This document shows, in pieces, positions 16,318-26,440 of a DNA stretch of 64,000 bases. The translations under genes and the position numbers were made by a program. Source of the stretch: [Zimmermannella] alba NBRC 15616 (lineage in GTDB: Bacteria > Actinomycetota > Actinomycetes > Actinomycetales > Microbacteriaceae); contig NZ_BCSO01000002.1 in assembly GCF_001570905.1 (NCBI RefSeq), positions 163,100-227,099 of the forward strand, written 5' to 3'. Each line of letters starts with the position of its first letter. Position 1 is the stretch's first letter. Below the pieces are notes generated by a model that was not told where the DNA came from, did not search any database, and saw only the letters and a program-made list of their open reading frames with translations.

Positions 16318-17124
16318 ATGTCGAAGGCTGAGGTAGCGAACGAGACGGCGGTCGAGCAGGCCACGCCGGATCACTCGGGCCCCCGCGAGGCGGCGACGAC
16401 CGGTGCACTGCAGATCGAGTTCTGCGGTGAGTGGTACGAACTCGACCCCACGAAGGACTTCACGATCGGGCGTGAAGCCGACCTCACGATCGACGAGAAC
16501 CCCTATCTGCACCGCACCTTCCTCATCGTCCGCTTCGAGTACGGCATGTGGTGGCTGCAGAATGTCGGCCGCACGCTCTCGGCAACCATCTCAGATGTAT
16601 CCGGTCAGGTGCAGTCGTGGCTTGCGCCCGGCTCGAAGCTGCCGATTGTCTTCCAGCACACGAACGTCATGTTCAGCGCAGGATCGACCACGTACGACTT
16701 CGCCGTGCACTCGAAGGCCGACTTCTACAACACCTCCCAGATGACGATCACCGCATCCGGGAACACGACCCACGACACGGTGCACCTCACCTCGAGCCAA
16801 CGACTGCTCGTTGTCGCCCTCGCCGAGGACGTGCTCCGCCAGAATGCGCCGGGTCGCGGTGAGATCCCTTCCTCGGCCGAAGCGGCCAAGCGGCTCGGAT
16901 GGTCCATGACGACCTTCAACCGCAAGCTCGACAACGTCTGCGACAAGCTCGACAAGATGGGCGTGACAGGCCTCCGCGGTGGTCGCGGCAAGCTCGCCAC
17001 CAACCGTCGCGCCCGCCTCGTCGAGTACGCGAGCTCGACCCGCCTCGTGACGATGGACGACCTGGTCCTCCTCGACCTCAACGACGCAGACAAGGACAAC
17101 CCGGCCGCGCCGACCGCGAACTAG
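16318..17124 (+). CDS. FHA-domain protein with C-terminal HTH
   Basis: The 268-residue protein has an N-terminal FHA-like domain (about 30-135) starting with FTIGREADLTID; its Ser-His region is altered (NPYLHRTFLIV), so phosphothreonine binding is not certain. From about 160 it has a helix-turn-helix segment: LTSSQRLLVVALAEDVL, then SAEAAKRLGWSMTTFNRKLD and a Gly/Arg-rich wing-like stretch. The layout suggests a regulator whose DNA binding responds to kinase signalling, as in EmbR-type proteins, though the domain order differs. It follows the kinase by 50 bases. It is the only DNA-binding candidate in the locus, and so the best candidate to act on the twin WXG100 promoters. Confidence 0.75.
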   Translation: MSKAEVANETAVEQATPDHSGPREAATTGALQIEFCGEWYELDPTKDFTIGREADLTIDENPYLHRTFLIVRFEYGMWWLQNVGRTLSATISDVSGQVQSWLAPGSKLPIVFQHTNVMFSAGSTTYDFAVHSKADFYNTSQMTITASGNTTHDTVHLTSSQRLLVVALAEDVLRQNAPGRGEIPSSAEAAKRLGWSMTTFNRKLDNVCDKLDKMGVTGLRGGRGKLATNRRARLVEYASSTRLVTMDDLVLLDLNDADKDNPAAPTAN

Positions 17125-17239
17125 CCGGTCGTAGGTCAGCCGCGGCACACGTCACGCGCTGGCAACCGCACTGTTGCCGGGTTCGCCTACACTGAGCGCT
17201 CCTGCGGGGGGCAGGACGGACGAGACAGGGAGGGGAGAC

Positions 17240-20200
17240 ATGAAGCTGTGGCCGCCGAAGCTGTCATGGCCCAAGCGGATTCGCATTCCGCAAGCGGTGC
17301 TCACCGGCATCCTGCTCGTTATCATCATTGCCCCGCTCACGCTCGCTGTCATTCACCCCGGTTTTGCGGGCTCCCGGCCCAAGCCTGAACCCGCACAGAT
17401 TTGGGCGGTGAATGAAGCCGCCGGGCTCGTTGCGCGCGTCAACACGACGATCGAAGAGTTCGACGCGTCGATCGAGCTGCCTAAGGGTGGCTCGCTCATC
17501 CAAGACGGCCTGCGCACCTTCGTCTACGACGAAGAAGGAGGCGTGCTGGGGCGCATTGATGAGCCTCGCGCCGAGCTCATGGACCGCATCCACGTGCCGA
17601 AGGATGCTCGCATTACCGCATCCTCCGGCACCATCTCCATCTTGGAACCGAGCACGGGCAAGCTGTGGACGATTCCCGCCGACGGCCGGCTCGAGTTTGA
17701 TGCGCACACGATGCAGCCCATCGCGGAGCTCGGTCCGGGTGCGCAAGCGGTGACAACCGACAAGGGGTACACCGTGGCCTACGGCCCACGCCAGGGCATG
17801 CTCATTCGACAGGACGGTCCAGGGAAGTCGGTCAACCACACCCCGGTCCCGTTCCCCGACATCACCGACTATGAACTCACCACCGTCGGCTCGCGTGCGG
17901 TCATCTTTGATCGCGGCGAGAACCGCCTGCTCATTGACGGGCAGCGTGAGATCGCCCTCTCGGTGATTGCCTTCCACGTGCAGGTGCCCGGGCCCGAGAA
18001 CAAGCGCGTGCTTATTGCGACGGCCGATATGGTCATGCAGATTGAGCTTGATGAACCGCAGAAGCCGCTCTTCCAGCGTCGCGGTGGGAACCGCACCGAC
18101 CCGAAACCGGACGACCTCTCCTCGGGCGGTAACCTGCCGCAGGGAGCCACCGCAGATGCGCGAGGTGTGAGTCAGCCAGTTCGCGTGGGCAACTGCATTT
18201 ACGGCGCCTGGGGCATCACGGCATCCATCGCCTCGCAGTGCCTCGGGCAAGAGCCGCGGCAGCTGCACATCGTCGATCCGCTCGACGGCGGCGCGCTCGA
18301 GATCAGTCACAATTCGAGCGAGGTTGTTGTGAACAACCTCGCGAACGGCCGCGTGTACCTCCCGGAGCGAAACCTTCGCCAAATCACTGGATGGGAAGGG
18401 CTTGTCCCACCAGAGCCCAAGGGCGCCGACGCCTTCCAGCCGGATGCCCTGGCCGAGCTCATCGCAGGCCGTACCGCGCAGAACCACGCGCCGCAGCTGG
18501 AGGATGACGTCGCGGGTATCCGCCCCGGCAGGACGACCATCGTGCGGCCGCTCCTCAACGACACCGACTCCGACGCCGACATCCTCTCGATTGAAGACAT
18601 CCGTGGCGCAGTGCCGCCGGAGTTCGGTGAAGTGAAGATTATCGAACACGGCCGTGCTCTGCAGGTCACCGCGAGCGAGCGCGCGGAAGGCTCGGTGCAG
18701 CTTGGATACATTGCGAGTGATGGCCGCGCGGGTGGTGTCTCGATGGCGGATCTCACGCTCCGCGCCGTCGACCACGATGCCAACCGTTCGCCCGAGACTC
18801 CGCGGCGTGATGAACTCGCCGTCGAGCTCGGGCAGAGCGTGAGCTACAACGTGCTCGACTCGTGGGTCGACCCCGATGGCGACCCGCTGAAGATCGTCAA
18901 CGCGAGCGCGGATGCGGGAACGCGTGTCGAGATGCGCGCCGACGGCCAGCTCACAGTGACCGCCGATGGCGGTAAGGAAGGGGAACGGCCGGTTCGTTAC
19001 GAGGTGAGCGATGGGCGGCGGAGCGCCTTCGGCACCCTGTGGCTCAACGTTGGCGCCGCGGGCAGCCTGAACCCTGTGGCGACCGCTGACCGGTCCGAGG
19101 GCCGGGCTGGTGAACGCATCGAAGCGAAGGTTCTGGAGAACGACGAGTCGAGGTCCAAGGATCCGCTCCGCTTGACTGCAATCCGCGAGCTTGACGGTGG
19201 TGTCGGCGGTGCTTCCTTTGACGCAACGACCGGCACTGTGAGCTATGAGGCGCAGGCCCCCGGCAGCTACTACGTCGAATACACGATCGCTGCGGGCGGC
19301 AAGGAATCCCTCGGCATTGTCCGCTTCGACGTGCGCGACCCGAATGACCTTTCGGGTGAGCTCTCGCCGGCGCAGGATGTCCTCTTCCTTGAACCCGGCG
19401 CGAGTGCCTCCATTGACCTCACCGCGAACGACGTCGCGCCCGGTGGCGGTGTCGTGGGCGTGAGCGAACTCGTGCGCCCTGACTACGCGGTTGCGCCGGA
19501 TCTTTCGGTCGAGCTGCGGGACGGCGCGATCGCGCGCGTCAGCTCGCGCGGTGCCCTCAATGAGCCGGTGAGTGTGCCGTACTCGGCGCACGATGGTCGA
19601 AGCGATGCATGGGGCGAGCTGCTCATCGTGCCGGTGTCCCGGAGCACGAGTAAGGCTGCGCCGAAGGCGTCTGACGACGTGGTCACGGTGCGGGCCATGT
19701 CGACGGTCACGGTGGACGTGCTCGCGAATGACGAGTCGCGTCGCGGTCGGGGTGTGGCATCCGAGCTCACACTCGATCAGAAGCTGCTCGCGTCGCCTGA
19801 GCAAGGCGATGCCTTCGTGAGCGGCAACACGGTGCGATTTGTCGCGCCCGAAAAGGCTGGTACCTATACGGCGAGCTATGGCGTGACGGATGTTGACGGG
19901 CGTCAGTCACGCGCCACCGTTACCTTCAACGTGCTCGCGATCGGTGCTGAGAACCACGCGCCTGAGGCGCCGCTGCGCACCGTTCGCGTTCTCGAAGGCA
20001 CGACGAGCGACATCCTGTTCCCGACGACCGGTGGCGACCCCGACGGCGATTTCACCCGGGTAACGCAGATTTCGGGCGTCGCGAGCGCTGGTGTGCTCAC
20101 GATGGAAGGCCCCGACCGTCTTCGCTATGCAGCGACCCCCGGTGCGACGGGAGTTGAAGAGTTCAAGGTGACGGTTGAGGACAGCTACGGCTCGAGCACG

Positions 20201-20806
20201 ACTGGTTCCCTCCGTGTTGTTGTCATGCCGCGGCCCGTGCGGGAGAACGATCCGGCCGTCGCTGACGACGAAGTGAGCGTCCGCCCAGGGCAGATTGCGA
20301 CCGTCCATCCGCTCGTCAACGATGCCTCCGCGAGCGGTTCTTCGCTTGCCCTGCACCGCGTCGACGAGCGGAATACTGCTGACGCCGCAGTTCAAGTTCG
20401 AGACGGCGGCGCGCTCACGATTCAGGCGCCGACTGATGTGTCCTACTTCTCCATCCCGTATGAAGTCGTGGATGAGGACGGCCGCACGGCTCGAGCCTTC
20501 GTGCATGTCACGATTGACCCGAGTGCGCCCATTGCCGCCCTCGAGGCGCCAGATGTGAGCGTGCAAGCGAAGAGCGGACAGAGCGAGGCGAGCGTCGTCG
20601 ATGTCCGTCAGCAGATCCTTGACCCGAGCGCAGGGAATCCGCTTGAAGTGGCCCTCGAAGGCGAAACCGAGGGGATCTCACTCGCCGCGGACGGAACGAT
20701 CGCGGTGAAGCCCGCCCAGCAGTACCGGGTGGTTCGCTACACGGTTCGTGACCCGGAGACCGGGGCCCAGGGGAGCGGCCTGCTCTACGCGGTGCCTGCG
20801 CACTAG
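17240..20806 (+). CDS. Giant single-pass Ig-like surface protein 1
   Basis: The 1188-residue protein has a short basic cytoplasmic N-terminus and one membrane helix (about 14-36, VLTGILLVIIIAPLTLAVI), so it is a type II protein with the rest outside. The next ~330 residues look like a beta-propeller or similar repeat region (SGTISILEPSTGKLWTI). After that come tandem ~95-residue Ig/cadherin-like repeats marked by VRPLLNDTDSDADIL, DSWVDPDGDPLKI, VDVLANDES and TTGGDPDGDF, whose Asp-rich loops could bind Ca2+. The ATG at 17240 is chosen because GGGAGGGGAG precedes it. Its N-terminal 400 residues are clearly related to the next gene product. It probably acts as scaffold or adhesin of the locus. 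Confidence 0.8.
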   Translation: MKLWPPKLSWPKRIRIPQAVLTGILLVIIIAPLTLAVIHPGFAGSRPKPEPAQIWAVNEAAGLVARVNTTIEEFDASIELPKGGSLIQDGLRTFVYDEEGGVLGRIDEPRAELMDRIHVPKDARITASSGTISILEPSTGKLWTIPADGRLEFDAHTMQPIAELGPGAQAVTTDKGYTVAYGPRQGMLIRQDGPGKSVNHTPVPFPDITDYELTTVGSRAVIFDRGENRLLIDGQREIALSVIAFHVQVPGPENKRVLIATADMVMQIELDEPQKPLFQRRGGNRTDPKPDDLSSGGNLPQGATADARGVSQPVRVGNCIYGAWGITASIASQCLGQEPRQLHIVDPLDGGALEISHNSSEVVVNNLANGRVYLPERNLRQITGWEGLVPPEPKGADAFQPDALAELIAGRTAQNHAPQLEDDVAGIRPGRTTIVRPLLNDTDSDADILSIEDIRGAVPPEFGEVKIIEHGRALQVTASERAEGSVQLGYIASDGRAGGVSMADLTLRAVDHDANRSPETPRRDELAVELGQSVSYNVLDSWVDPDGDPLKIVNASADAGTRVEMRADGQLTVTADGGKEGERPVRYEVSDGRRSAFGTLWLNVGAAGSLNPVATADRSEGRAGERIEAKVLENDESRSKDPLRLTAIRELDGGVGGASFDATTGTVSYEAQAPGSYYVEYTIAAGGKESLGIVRFDVRDPNDLSGELSPAQDVLFLEPGASASIDLTANDVAPGGGVVGVSELVRPDYAVAPDLSVELRDGAIARVSSRGALNEPVSVPYSAHDGRSDAWGELLIVPVSRSTSKAAPKASDDVVTVRAMSTVTVDVLANDESRRGRGVASELTLDQKLLASPEQGDAFVSGNTVRFVAPEKAGTYTASYGVTDVDGRQSRATVTFNVLAIGAENHAPEAPLRTVRVLEGTTSDILFPTTGGDPDGDFTRVTQISGVASAGVLTMEGPDRLRYAATPGATGVEEFKVTVEDSYGSSTTGSLRVVVMPRPVRENDPAVADDEVSVRPGQIATVHPLVNDASASGSSLALHRVDERNTADAAVQVRDGGALTIQAPTDVSYFSIPYEVVDEDGRTARAFVHVTIDPSAPIAALEAPDVSVQAKSGQSEASVVDVRQQILDPSAGNPLEVALEGETEGISLAADGTIAVKPAQQYRVVRYTVRDPETGAQGSGLLYAVPAH

Positions 20807-20938
20807 TGCCGGAGAGGAGGCACCGCTCATCGAGAGGCATTCTCGAACGAGTTAACCCGCTCGTCACGCTGATCACTCAGAATCTGCCTTTTGGGGGGAT
20901 TCTCCCTTCGTGTAGGGCACGTCAAGGAGTGGTGTCGG

Positions 20939-23900
20939 GTGGGAACGCAGCGTAGGTGGCGCAAGGGATTGCCGCGCAAACGTGGGCAAATGATCACTTC
21001 CATCCTGCTGGCCCTCGTCGTTGCGGTGCCGCTGACGCTGGCGGCTGTCCACCCGGGCTTTCCGGCGACGCACGTCGAGATGCTCGGCCGTGACGTGTGG
21101 GTGACGAACGGCGCTGACGAGCGGGCTGGCCGTCTCAATGCTCAGATCAGTGAGATTGACGCCTCGGTGAGTCTCGACTCGAAGAAGCTCGACGTCGTGC
21201 AGGACGGCGACAACGTCTTCATCCACGACAAGGGCTCGGGCACGCTTGGCCGCGTTGATCCGAAGTACACCGACCTTCGTGAACAGATCGCCGTCCCGAG
21301 CGAAAGTATCGTCAAGTTTCACGGCACGACGCTCGCGATCCTCGATGCCGCATCCGGCAAGCTCTGGACCCTCGACACCGAGCAGCCGCTGAGCTTTGAT
21401 GCTGCCGGTGCGAGCCCTGCTCTGACGCTCGGCGCTGGTGCCCAGGTGGTCGTGACCGACGGTGGCGAAGTGCTGGCGGTGAGCCCGCAGTCGGGAGAGC
21501 TTTACCGCATCCCGAAGCTCGGCGCTGAGCCGGTGAAGTCGAAGATCGGTGACGGTGGCCTCACCGACTACGAACTCACCGCAGTAGGCAACCAGGCCGC
21601 AGTGTTTGACCGCTCGGGCAACCGCGTGCTGCTCGAAGGTGAGAAGATTGTCAGCCTCGACACGCTCGGCGTGCACATTCAGGATGCGGGCCCCGACGCC
21701 GATCACGTTGTCGTCGCCTCAGCCTCGGACTTCATCTACGTGCCGTTGAGCGGTGCCGCACCGACGCACGTCGGCTGGGATGGTGCGAACGGCACAGCAA
21801 CCGACGCGCTCTCGGTCGCCCGTCCCGTCGTCGTGAGCGGCTGCGCCCACGGCGCCTGGGCCTCGATGGACCAGACGGTGACGGCGTGCCCGAACATGCC
21901 GGTGCAGGTGCAGCCGCTGCCGGCACGTGACCAAGCGGGCGAACTCGTCTTCCGCGTGAACCGCAACGTTGTCGTCCTTAACGACCTCGCGACCGGAAAC
22001 GTCTGGATGCCGCAGGATCAGCTCCGCTTCGTGGAGAACTGGGAAGACACGGTTCCGCCCGAAGACTCGGAAGGTGAGGACGGCGACCAGGAAGCCACCG
22101 AACAGACCTTCGAAGACACGCTCGCCGAACGCACGGATGAGAACCACCCGCCGGAGCTGCTCGATGACAATTTTGGTGTTCGTGCAGGCGGATCCGCCTA
22201 CCTGCCGGTGCTCGACAACGACACTGACCCGGACGGCGACCTCATTTCGATCACCGAACTCGCGGGTCAAATCCCCGCCTCGGTCGGAACGCTCAACATC
22301 GTTGACCACGGACGTGCACTCCAGTTCGTCGCAGCCCCGGAAGCATCCGGTGAATACACCGTCACGTACAAGGGCACAGATGGTCGTCCGAATGGTCTCG
22401 CGCAGGCGCGCGTCAATATTCGCGTCATCAGTAACCCGGCCGAGAATACGGCTCCGACACAGAAGCACGTCTCGACTGTGACGGTCGAGGCCGGCCAGGA
22501 GATCCGCTACAACGTCATGCCGGACTGGCAGGACCTCGAGGGCGACCCGATGTATCTCGTGTCGGCCACCCAGCCGGGTGGTTCGAGTGTGACGACCTCG
22601 CCAGATGGCACGCTGAGTTTCCACGCGCTCGGTGCAGAATTGGGTGATCGACTGGTGAGCTACGTCATGTCAGACGGCATGAACGAGACGACGGGTGAGC
22701 TCAAGGTTCAGGTTGCTGCTCCCGGCACGCTGTCGCCGGTGGCTACACCTGACTATGCCGAAGGATTTGCTGGCGCGACCGTTTCAGCGCGTCCACTTGA
22801 GAACGACCTTGCTCCTGCCGGTGCCGCACTGCAGATCATTGAGATCATTGAACTTGGCACGGGTGGCGGTCGAGGTGGTTCGAGTTACAACGCCGACCAG
22901 CAGACGGTGAGCTACGAGACGGACCAACCGGGCGACTACTACGTGCAGTACACGGTGAAGTCGGGTGCCAAGGATACGAAGGGTCTCATTCGTTTCCACA
23001 TCGCGGATCCGAAGACGAGTGACAAGGCGATCATCCCTGTCCGTGACACGCTGTATCTGCGCCCGGGCGACCAATCGAGCGTCTCGCCACTGCTCAACGA
23101 TCAGGCGACGACCGACAAGGTACTCTCGGTGCAGTCGGTGGAGACGACCGACGAAGCTCGCATCGCGGGTCTCTCGGTTGAGTTGCTCGACAACACGAGG
23201 GTTCGTGTCTCCACCCAGAACGCACTCCTTGGTCCCATCGAGCTGCCTTATACGGTGACTGATGGTGCTGAGACGGCGGACGGTGTCATCGTCGTCATGC
23301 CAGTCGAGCCTGCCGTTGAGAACCACCCTCCGGTCGGAGTTGACGACCTGCGCACGGTGCGTGCTGGCGACTATGCCACGGTTGACGTGCTGAAGAACGA
23401 CGTGCATCCCGACGGTGCGTCGATGTCGCTTGATGCGAATCTCACCGACCTCCAACTCGGCGGTGGGTTTGCCTTCGTCGCAAGCGACAAGGTGCGCTTC
23501 CAAGCTCCGGACAAGCCGGGTACTTATTCGCTCGCATATATCATTCGGGACGAAAACGGCGAGCAAGGTGGCGCACGCGTCACCTTCACGGTGACCGGCC
23601 TGGATGAGGCAACGAACCGTCCGCCCGAACCCGACAGCCAGACCGCCCGCGTGTTCGAAGGAGCGACGATTCGCGTCAATGTGCCACTGACCGGTGTCGA
23701 CCCGGATGGTGACTCGGTGACCTTCAACGGCATCGTCGGGCACCCGAATCTCGGTTCGGTTCGTTCGCAGGATGAAACCTCATTCCTCTACGAAGCGTTC
23801 CCAGGCGCACAGGGCACCGACGAGCTCAAATATGAGGTTGTGGACGCCTACGGTGTGCGCGGCACCGGCACGATCAAGGTCGGTGTGGTTCCGCGCCCGG

Positions 23901-26380
23901 AGGAGACTCAGCCACCGGTCGCTGTTGACGACCTGCTCGAAGCCCGGCCCAACACCATCGTCTCGGTGCCGGTGCTGCGCAATGACTCGGACCCCAACGG
24001 ATACCGGGTTCAGATCGTCGACGATCTCTCCAAGATTGATCCCGTGTACGAACCTGCGATCGATGGCGATGCGATCCTCATTCGAGTGCCGGAGGACGAG
24101 CCGTTCTTCAGCATTCCGTACTCGATCACCAACGGAAATGGCGGTGTGGATGACGCCTATATTCACGTCACGGTGACGCCGGAGGCACGTGATCGTGTTC
24201 CGACCGCGATCGACCATGTTGTCGCTCGCGAAGACTTTGACGGTGTGGATCACGTCGACGTTCCGCTGCGCGACGGTGCCTGGAATCCCTCGGGCAAGAC
24301 CGCAGACCTCAAGGTTGCAGCCGCCGGCGTCTACGCGTCGAGCGCAGAAATTACCCCCGAAGGCAAGCTGCGACTGCGTCCGAGCGACAAGCGTCAGGTG
24401 ATTGCCTACACGGTGACTGACGAGCAGACCAAGCTCTCTGCGAGTGCCTTTGTGCTCGTTCCGGCTCTCATCACCACCAGCGAATCGAAGCGTCAGTCGC
24501 CGTACCTGCGCACTGATTTGAAGCCACAGACCACACGCGTGGACACGCCAATCGAGTGGAACGTGAACGATCTCGTTGTCGCACCATCCGGCTTGCCAGT
24601 GCACGTGATTGAGCCGGATTCGGCATGGGCGGAGCAGGGCAATGGTTCATCCATCGTGCTGAGCGACCAGAAGCTCCGCTTCACACCGAAGCCCGGTTTC
24701 CGTGGCCCTGCCTCCATCACCTTCCTCGTCTCGGACGGTCAGAACGCCGAAGATGAGAAGCTTGCTGGCATCGCAACGATTCGTGTGCCGATCACAGTCG
24801 GTGACCCAGACATGTACGACGTCGCGCCCACCTTCGTAACACCGCAGCTGTCGGTGCCCATCGGTGAGTCGAAGTCGGTCGATTTGAAGACGGCGACGGG
24901 CCACCCGAATGCGAAGGTCATTGACCAGGTGCAGTTCTCGGGCCTTCACGGAGGAAGCGACACCGTCACGGCATCCCTCGATGGCACCACCGTGACCGTC
25001 AACGCGAGCCGTCACGCTAAGGTCGGTGACATCCTCAAGCTCGAGGTGACGTACACCTTCCGCGAGTTCAAGCAGACCGGCATCGTCAACGTGACGGTGA
25101 CCTCGAGCCCGAAGCCGCCGCCCCGGGTTGTCGATGACTCCGCGAAGGGCCTGCGTGGCTCTCCGGTGACGCTCGACGTCGTCGCGAACGACTTCAACCC
25201 GTATCCCGACGTGCCGCTCAAGATCGTTGACGCGAAGGAAGTCGGCGCGGCGGCGACCGGGGCCAAGATTTCGGTCACCGGCAATCAGCTCGTGGTGACT
25301 CCGTCGGCTTCGCACATCGGTCCTGTCACGGTCCAGTACACCGTGCAAGACGACACCGTCGACAAGACACGTCAGGCCACGGGACACGCGACCGTGTATT
25401 TCCGTGACAAGCCCGACGCACCGCCTCAGGTCACCGCGACGACGGCAGCCGACAGCGGTGCCGTGACGGTGAACTGGGAGGCGCCCAAGTCCAACGGCGA
25501 AGACATCGACAAGTATGAAGTGTCGTTGAACCCCGGTGGTGGTGCAGCCCCCATCGTCGTGGTGATTGGCCCCGCCTCCACGTACACGTTCGACCGAAAG
25601 GCTCTTCGCCTCGGATCTGCCTACACGGCAAGCGTGCGCGCTCACAACGCGATTGACTGGGGCGACCCGAAAAAGGCTTCTGAATCTGTCACGCCGACCA
25701 AGGCTCCCGGGCAGCCCGACGGCGTGAGCGTCTCCAGCAACTACACCAAGCCAGGCGTTCACGAGGGGTCCCTGCTGGTGAGCTGGAATATTCCGGATGA
25801 AAATAATGAAGAGCTGACCGGTGGTGGTATTTCCTCATACACCGTGACGCTTGAGAGCCCCCGCGACGAGCGACAAAAGTTTGAAGTGTCGAAGCCCCGT
25901 AAACAAGAGGTCAACGGGGTGCAGAAGTACACCTATACGGTGGACGGACTCCGGATCGCCAATGACTCGAAAACGTACAGTTTTAGCGTGACTGCTCACA
26001 ATAAGAGTGGTAGTAGTAAGACGTCGGTGACCGCGGATGGAGTTCTGACATTCCAACCGAAGCCTGAACTCATGTTCCTGACAGGGAGCAAGCAATACAG
26101 CCAGGACCCGAAGAAGGAGATGTATCACTTCGCGTTCAAGGGAGACGGCTTCAAGAACGAGCAGATCTACTACGTCATTTGCCGTGAAAACGTCGCGTGG
26201 CATGGTACCGGCGCCCCCATCGATCTCGAGGGCAATGGGCCAGAAATCAAGGTGGCAGGTACCTGGTTGAACGGCAGGGCTGAATTCAGCGAGTGCTATT
26301 CAGACCGTCCGAACTACAGCATCACGGTCTACGACGAAACAAGACAGGAAGTCGCCTACGCAGAGCACGGCAAATGGTGA
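20939..26380 (+). CDS. Giant single-pass Ig-like and Fn3 surface protein 2
   Basis: This 1813-residue type II membrane protein is paralogous to the preceding gene product over the membrane helix (about 18-38) and the propeller-like region; both share the APLTLAVIHPGF/VPLTLAAVHPGF boundary. Many Ig/cadherin-like repeats follow (VLDNDTDPDGDLISI, VPVLRNDSDPNGY and others), then two Fn3 domains (about 1490-1590 and 1590-1700) and a terminal domain with two Cys (about 1748 and 1785) that may be disulfide-bonded. The GTG at 20939 is chosen because AAGGAG lies nine bases upstream. Nucleotides from about 25780 to the end are markedly AT-richer than the rest. It corresponds to the fn3 gene of PFNA-type clusters. 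Confidence 0.8.
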   Translation: MGTQRRWRKGLPRKRGQMITSILLALVVAVPLTLAAVHPGFPATHVEMLGRDVWVTNGADERAGRLNAQISEIDASVSLDSKKLDVVQDGDNVFIHDKGSGTLGRVDPKYTDLREQIAVPSESIVKFHGTTLAILDAASGKLWTLDTEQPLSFDAAGASPALTLGAGAQVVVTDGGEVLAVSPQSGELYRIPKLGAEPVKSKIGDGGLTDYELTAVGNQAAVFDRSGNRVLLEGEKIVSLDTLGVHIQDAGPDADHVVVASASDFIYVPLSGAAPTHVGWDGANGTATDALSVARPVVVSGCAHGAWASMDQTVTACPNMPVQVQPLPARDQAGELVFRVNRNVVVLNDLATGNVWMPQDQLRFVENWEDTVPPEDSEGEDGDQEATEQTFEDTLAERTDENHPPELLDDNFGVRAGGSAYLPVLDNDTDPDGDLISITELAGQIPASVGTLNIVDHGRALQFVAAPEASGEYTVTYKGTDGRPNGLAQARVNIRVISNPAENTAPTQKHVSTVTVEAGQEIRYNVMPDWQDLEGDPMYLVSATQPGGSSVTTSPDGTLSFHALGAELGDRLVSYVMSDGMNETTGELKVQVAAPGTLSPVATPDYAEGFAGATVSARPLENDLAPAGAALQIIEIIELGTGGGRGGSSYNADQQTVSYETDQPGDYYVQYTVKSGAKDTKGLIRFHIADPKTSDKAIIPVRDTLYLRPGDQSSVSPLLNDQATTDKVLSVQSVETTDEARIAGLSVELLDNTRVRVSTQNALLGPIELPYTVTDGAETADGVIVVMPVEPAVENHPPVGVDDLRTVRAGDYATVDVLKNDVHPDGASMSLDANLTDLQLGGGFAFVASDKVRFQAPDKPGTYSLAYIIRDENGEQGGARVTFTVTGLDEATNRPPEPDSQTARVFEGATIRVNVPLTGVDPDGDSVTFNGIVGHPNLGSVRSQDETSFLYEAFPGAQGTDELKYEVVDAYGVRGTGTIKVGVVPRPEETQPPVAVDDLLEARPNTIVSVPVLRNDSDPNGYRVQIVDDLSKIDPVYEPAIDGDAILIRVPEDEPFFSIPYSITNGNGGVDDAYIHVTVTPEARDRVPTAIDHVVAREDFDGVDHVDVPLRDGAWNPSGKTADLKVAAAGVYASSAEITPEGKLRLRPSDKRQVIAYTVTDEQTKLSASAFVLVPALITTSESKRQSPYLRTDLKPQTTRVDTPIEWNVNDLVVAPSGLPVHVIEPDSAWAEQGNGSSIVLSDQKLRFTPKPGFRGPASITFLVSDGQNAEDEKLAGIATIRVPITVGDPDMYDVAPTFVTPQLSVPIGESKSVDLKTATGHPNAKVIDQVQFSGLHGGSDTVTASLDGTTVTVNASRHAKVGDILKLEVTYTFREFKQTGIVNVTVTSSPKPPPRVVDDSAKGLRGSPVTLDVVANDFNPYPDVPLKIVDAKEVGAAATGAKISVTGNQLVVTPSASHIGPVTVQYTVQDDTVDKTRQATGHATVYFRDKPDAPPQVTATTAADSGAVTVNWEAPKSNGEDIDKYEVSLNPGGGAAPIVVVIGPASTYTFDRKALRLGSAYTASVRAHNAIDWGDPKKASESVTPTKAPGQPDGVSVSSNYTKPGVHEGSLLVSWNIPDENNEELTGGGISSYTVTLESPRDERQKFEVSKPRKQEVNGVQKYTYTVDGLRIANDSKTYSFSVTAHNKSGSSKTSVTADGVLTFQPKPELMFLTGSKQYSQDPKKEMYHFAFKGDGFKNEQIYYVICRENVAWHGTGAPIDLEGNGPEIKVAGTWLNGRAEFSECYSDRPNYSITVYDETRQEVAYAEHGKW

Positions 26381-26440
26381 TTCGTATCCCACACTTTCAA
26401 TTTCTCGCCCATTGACTTTCCCGCAATAGAAAGAATCCAC

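Noticed and set aside
17264..19804. An 846-codon minus-strand frame across Ig-like protein 1
   Set aside because: Same mirror-frame effect. The plus-strand product has a membrane helix and clear repeats, and the minus product has none.
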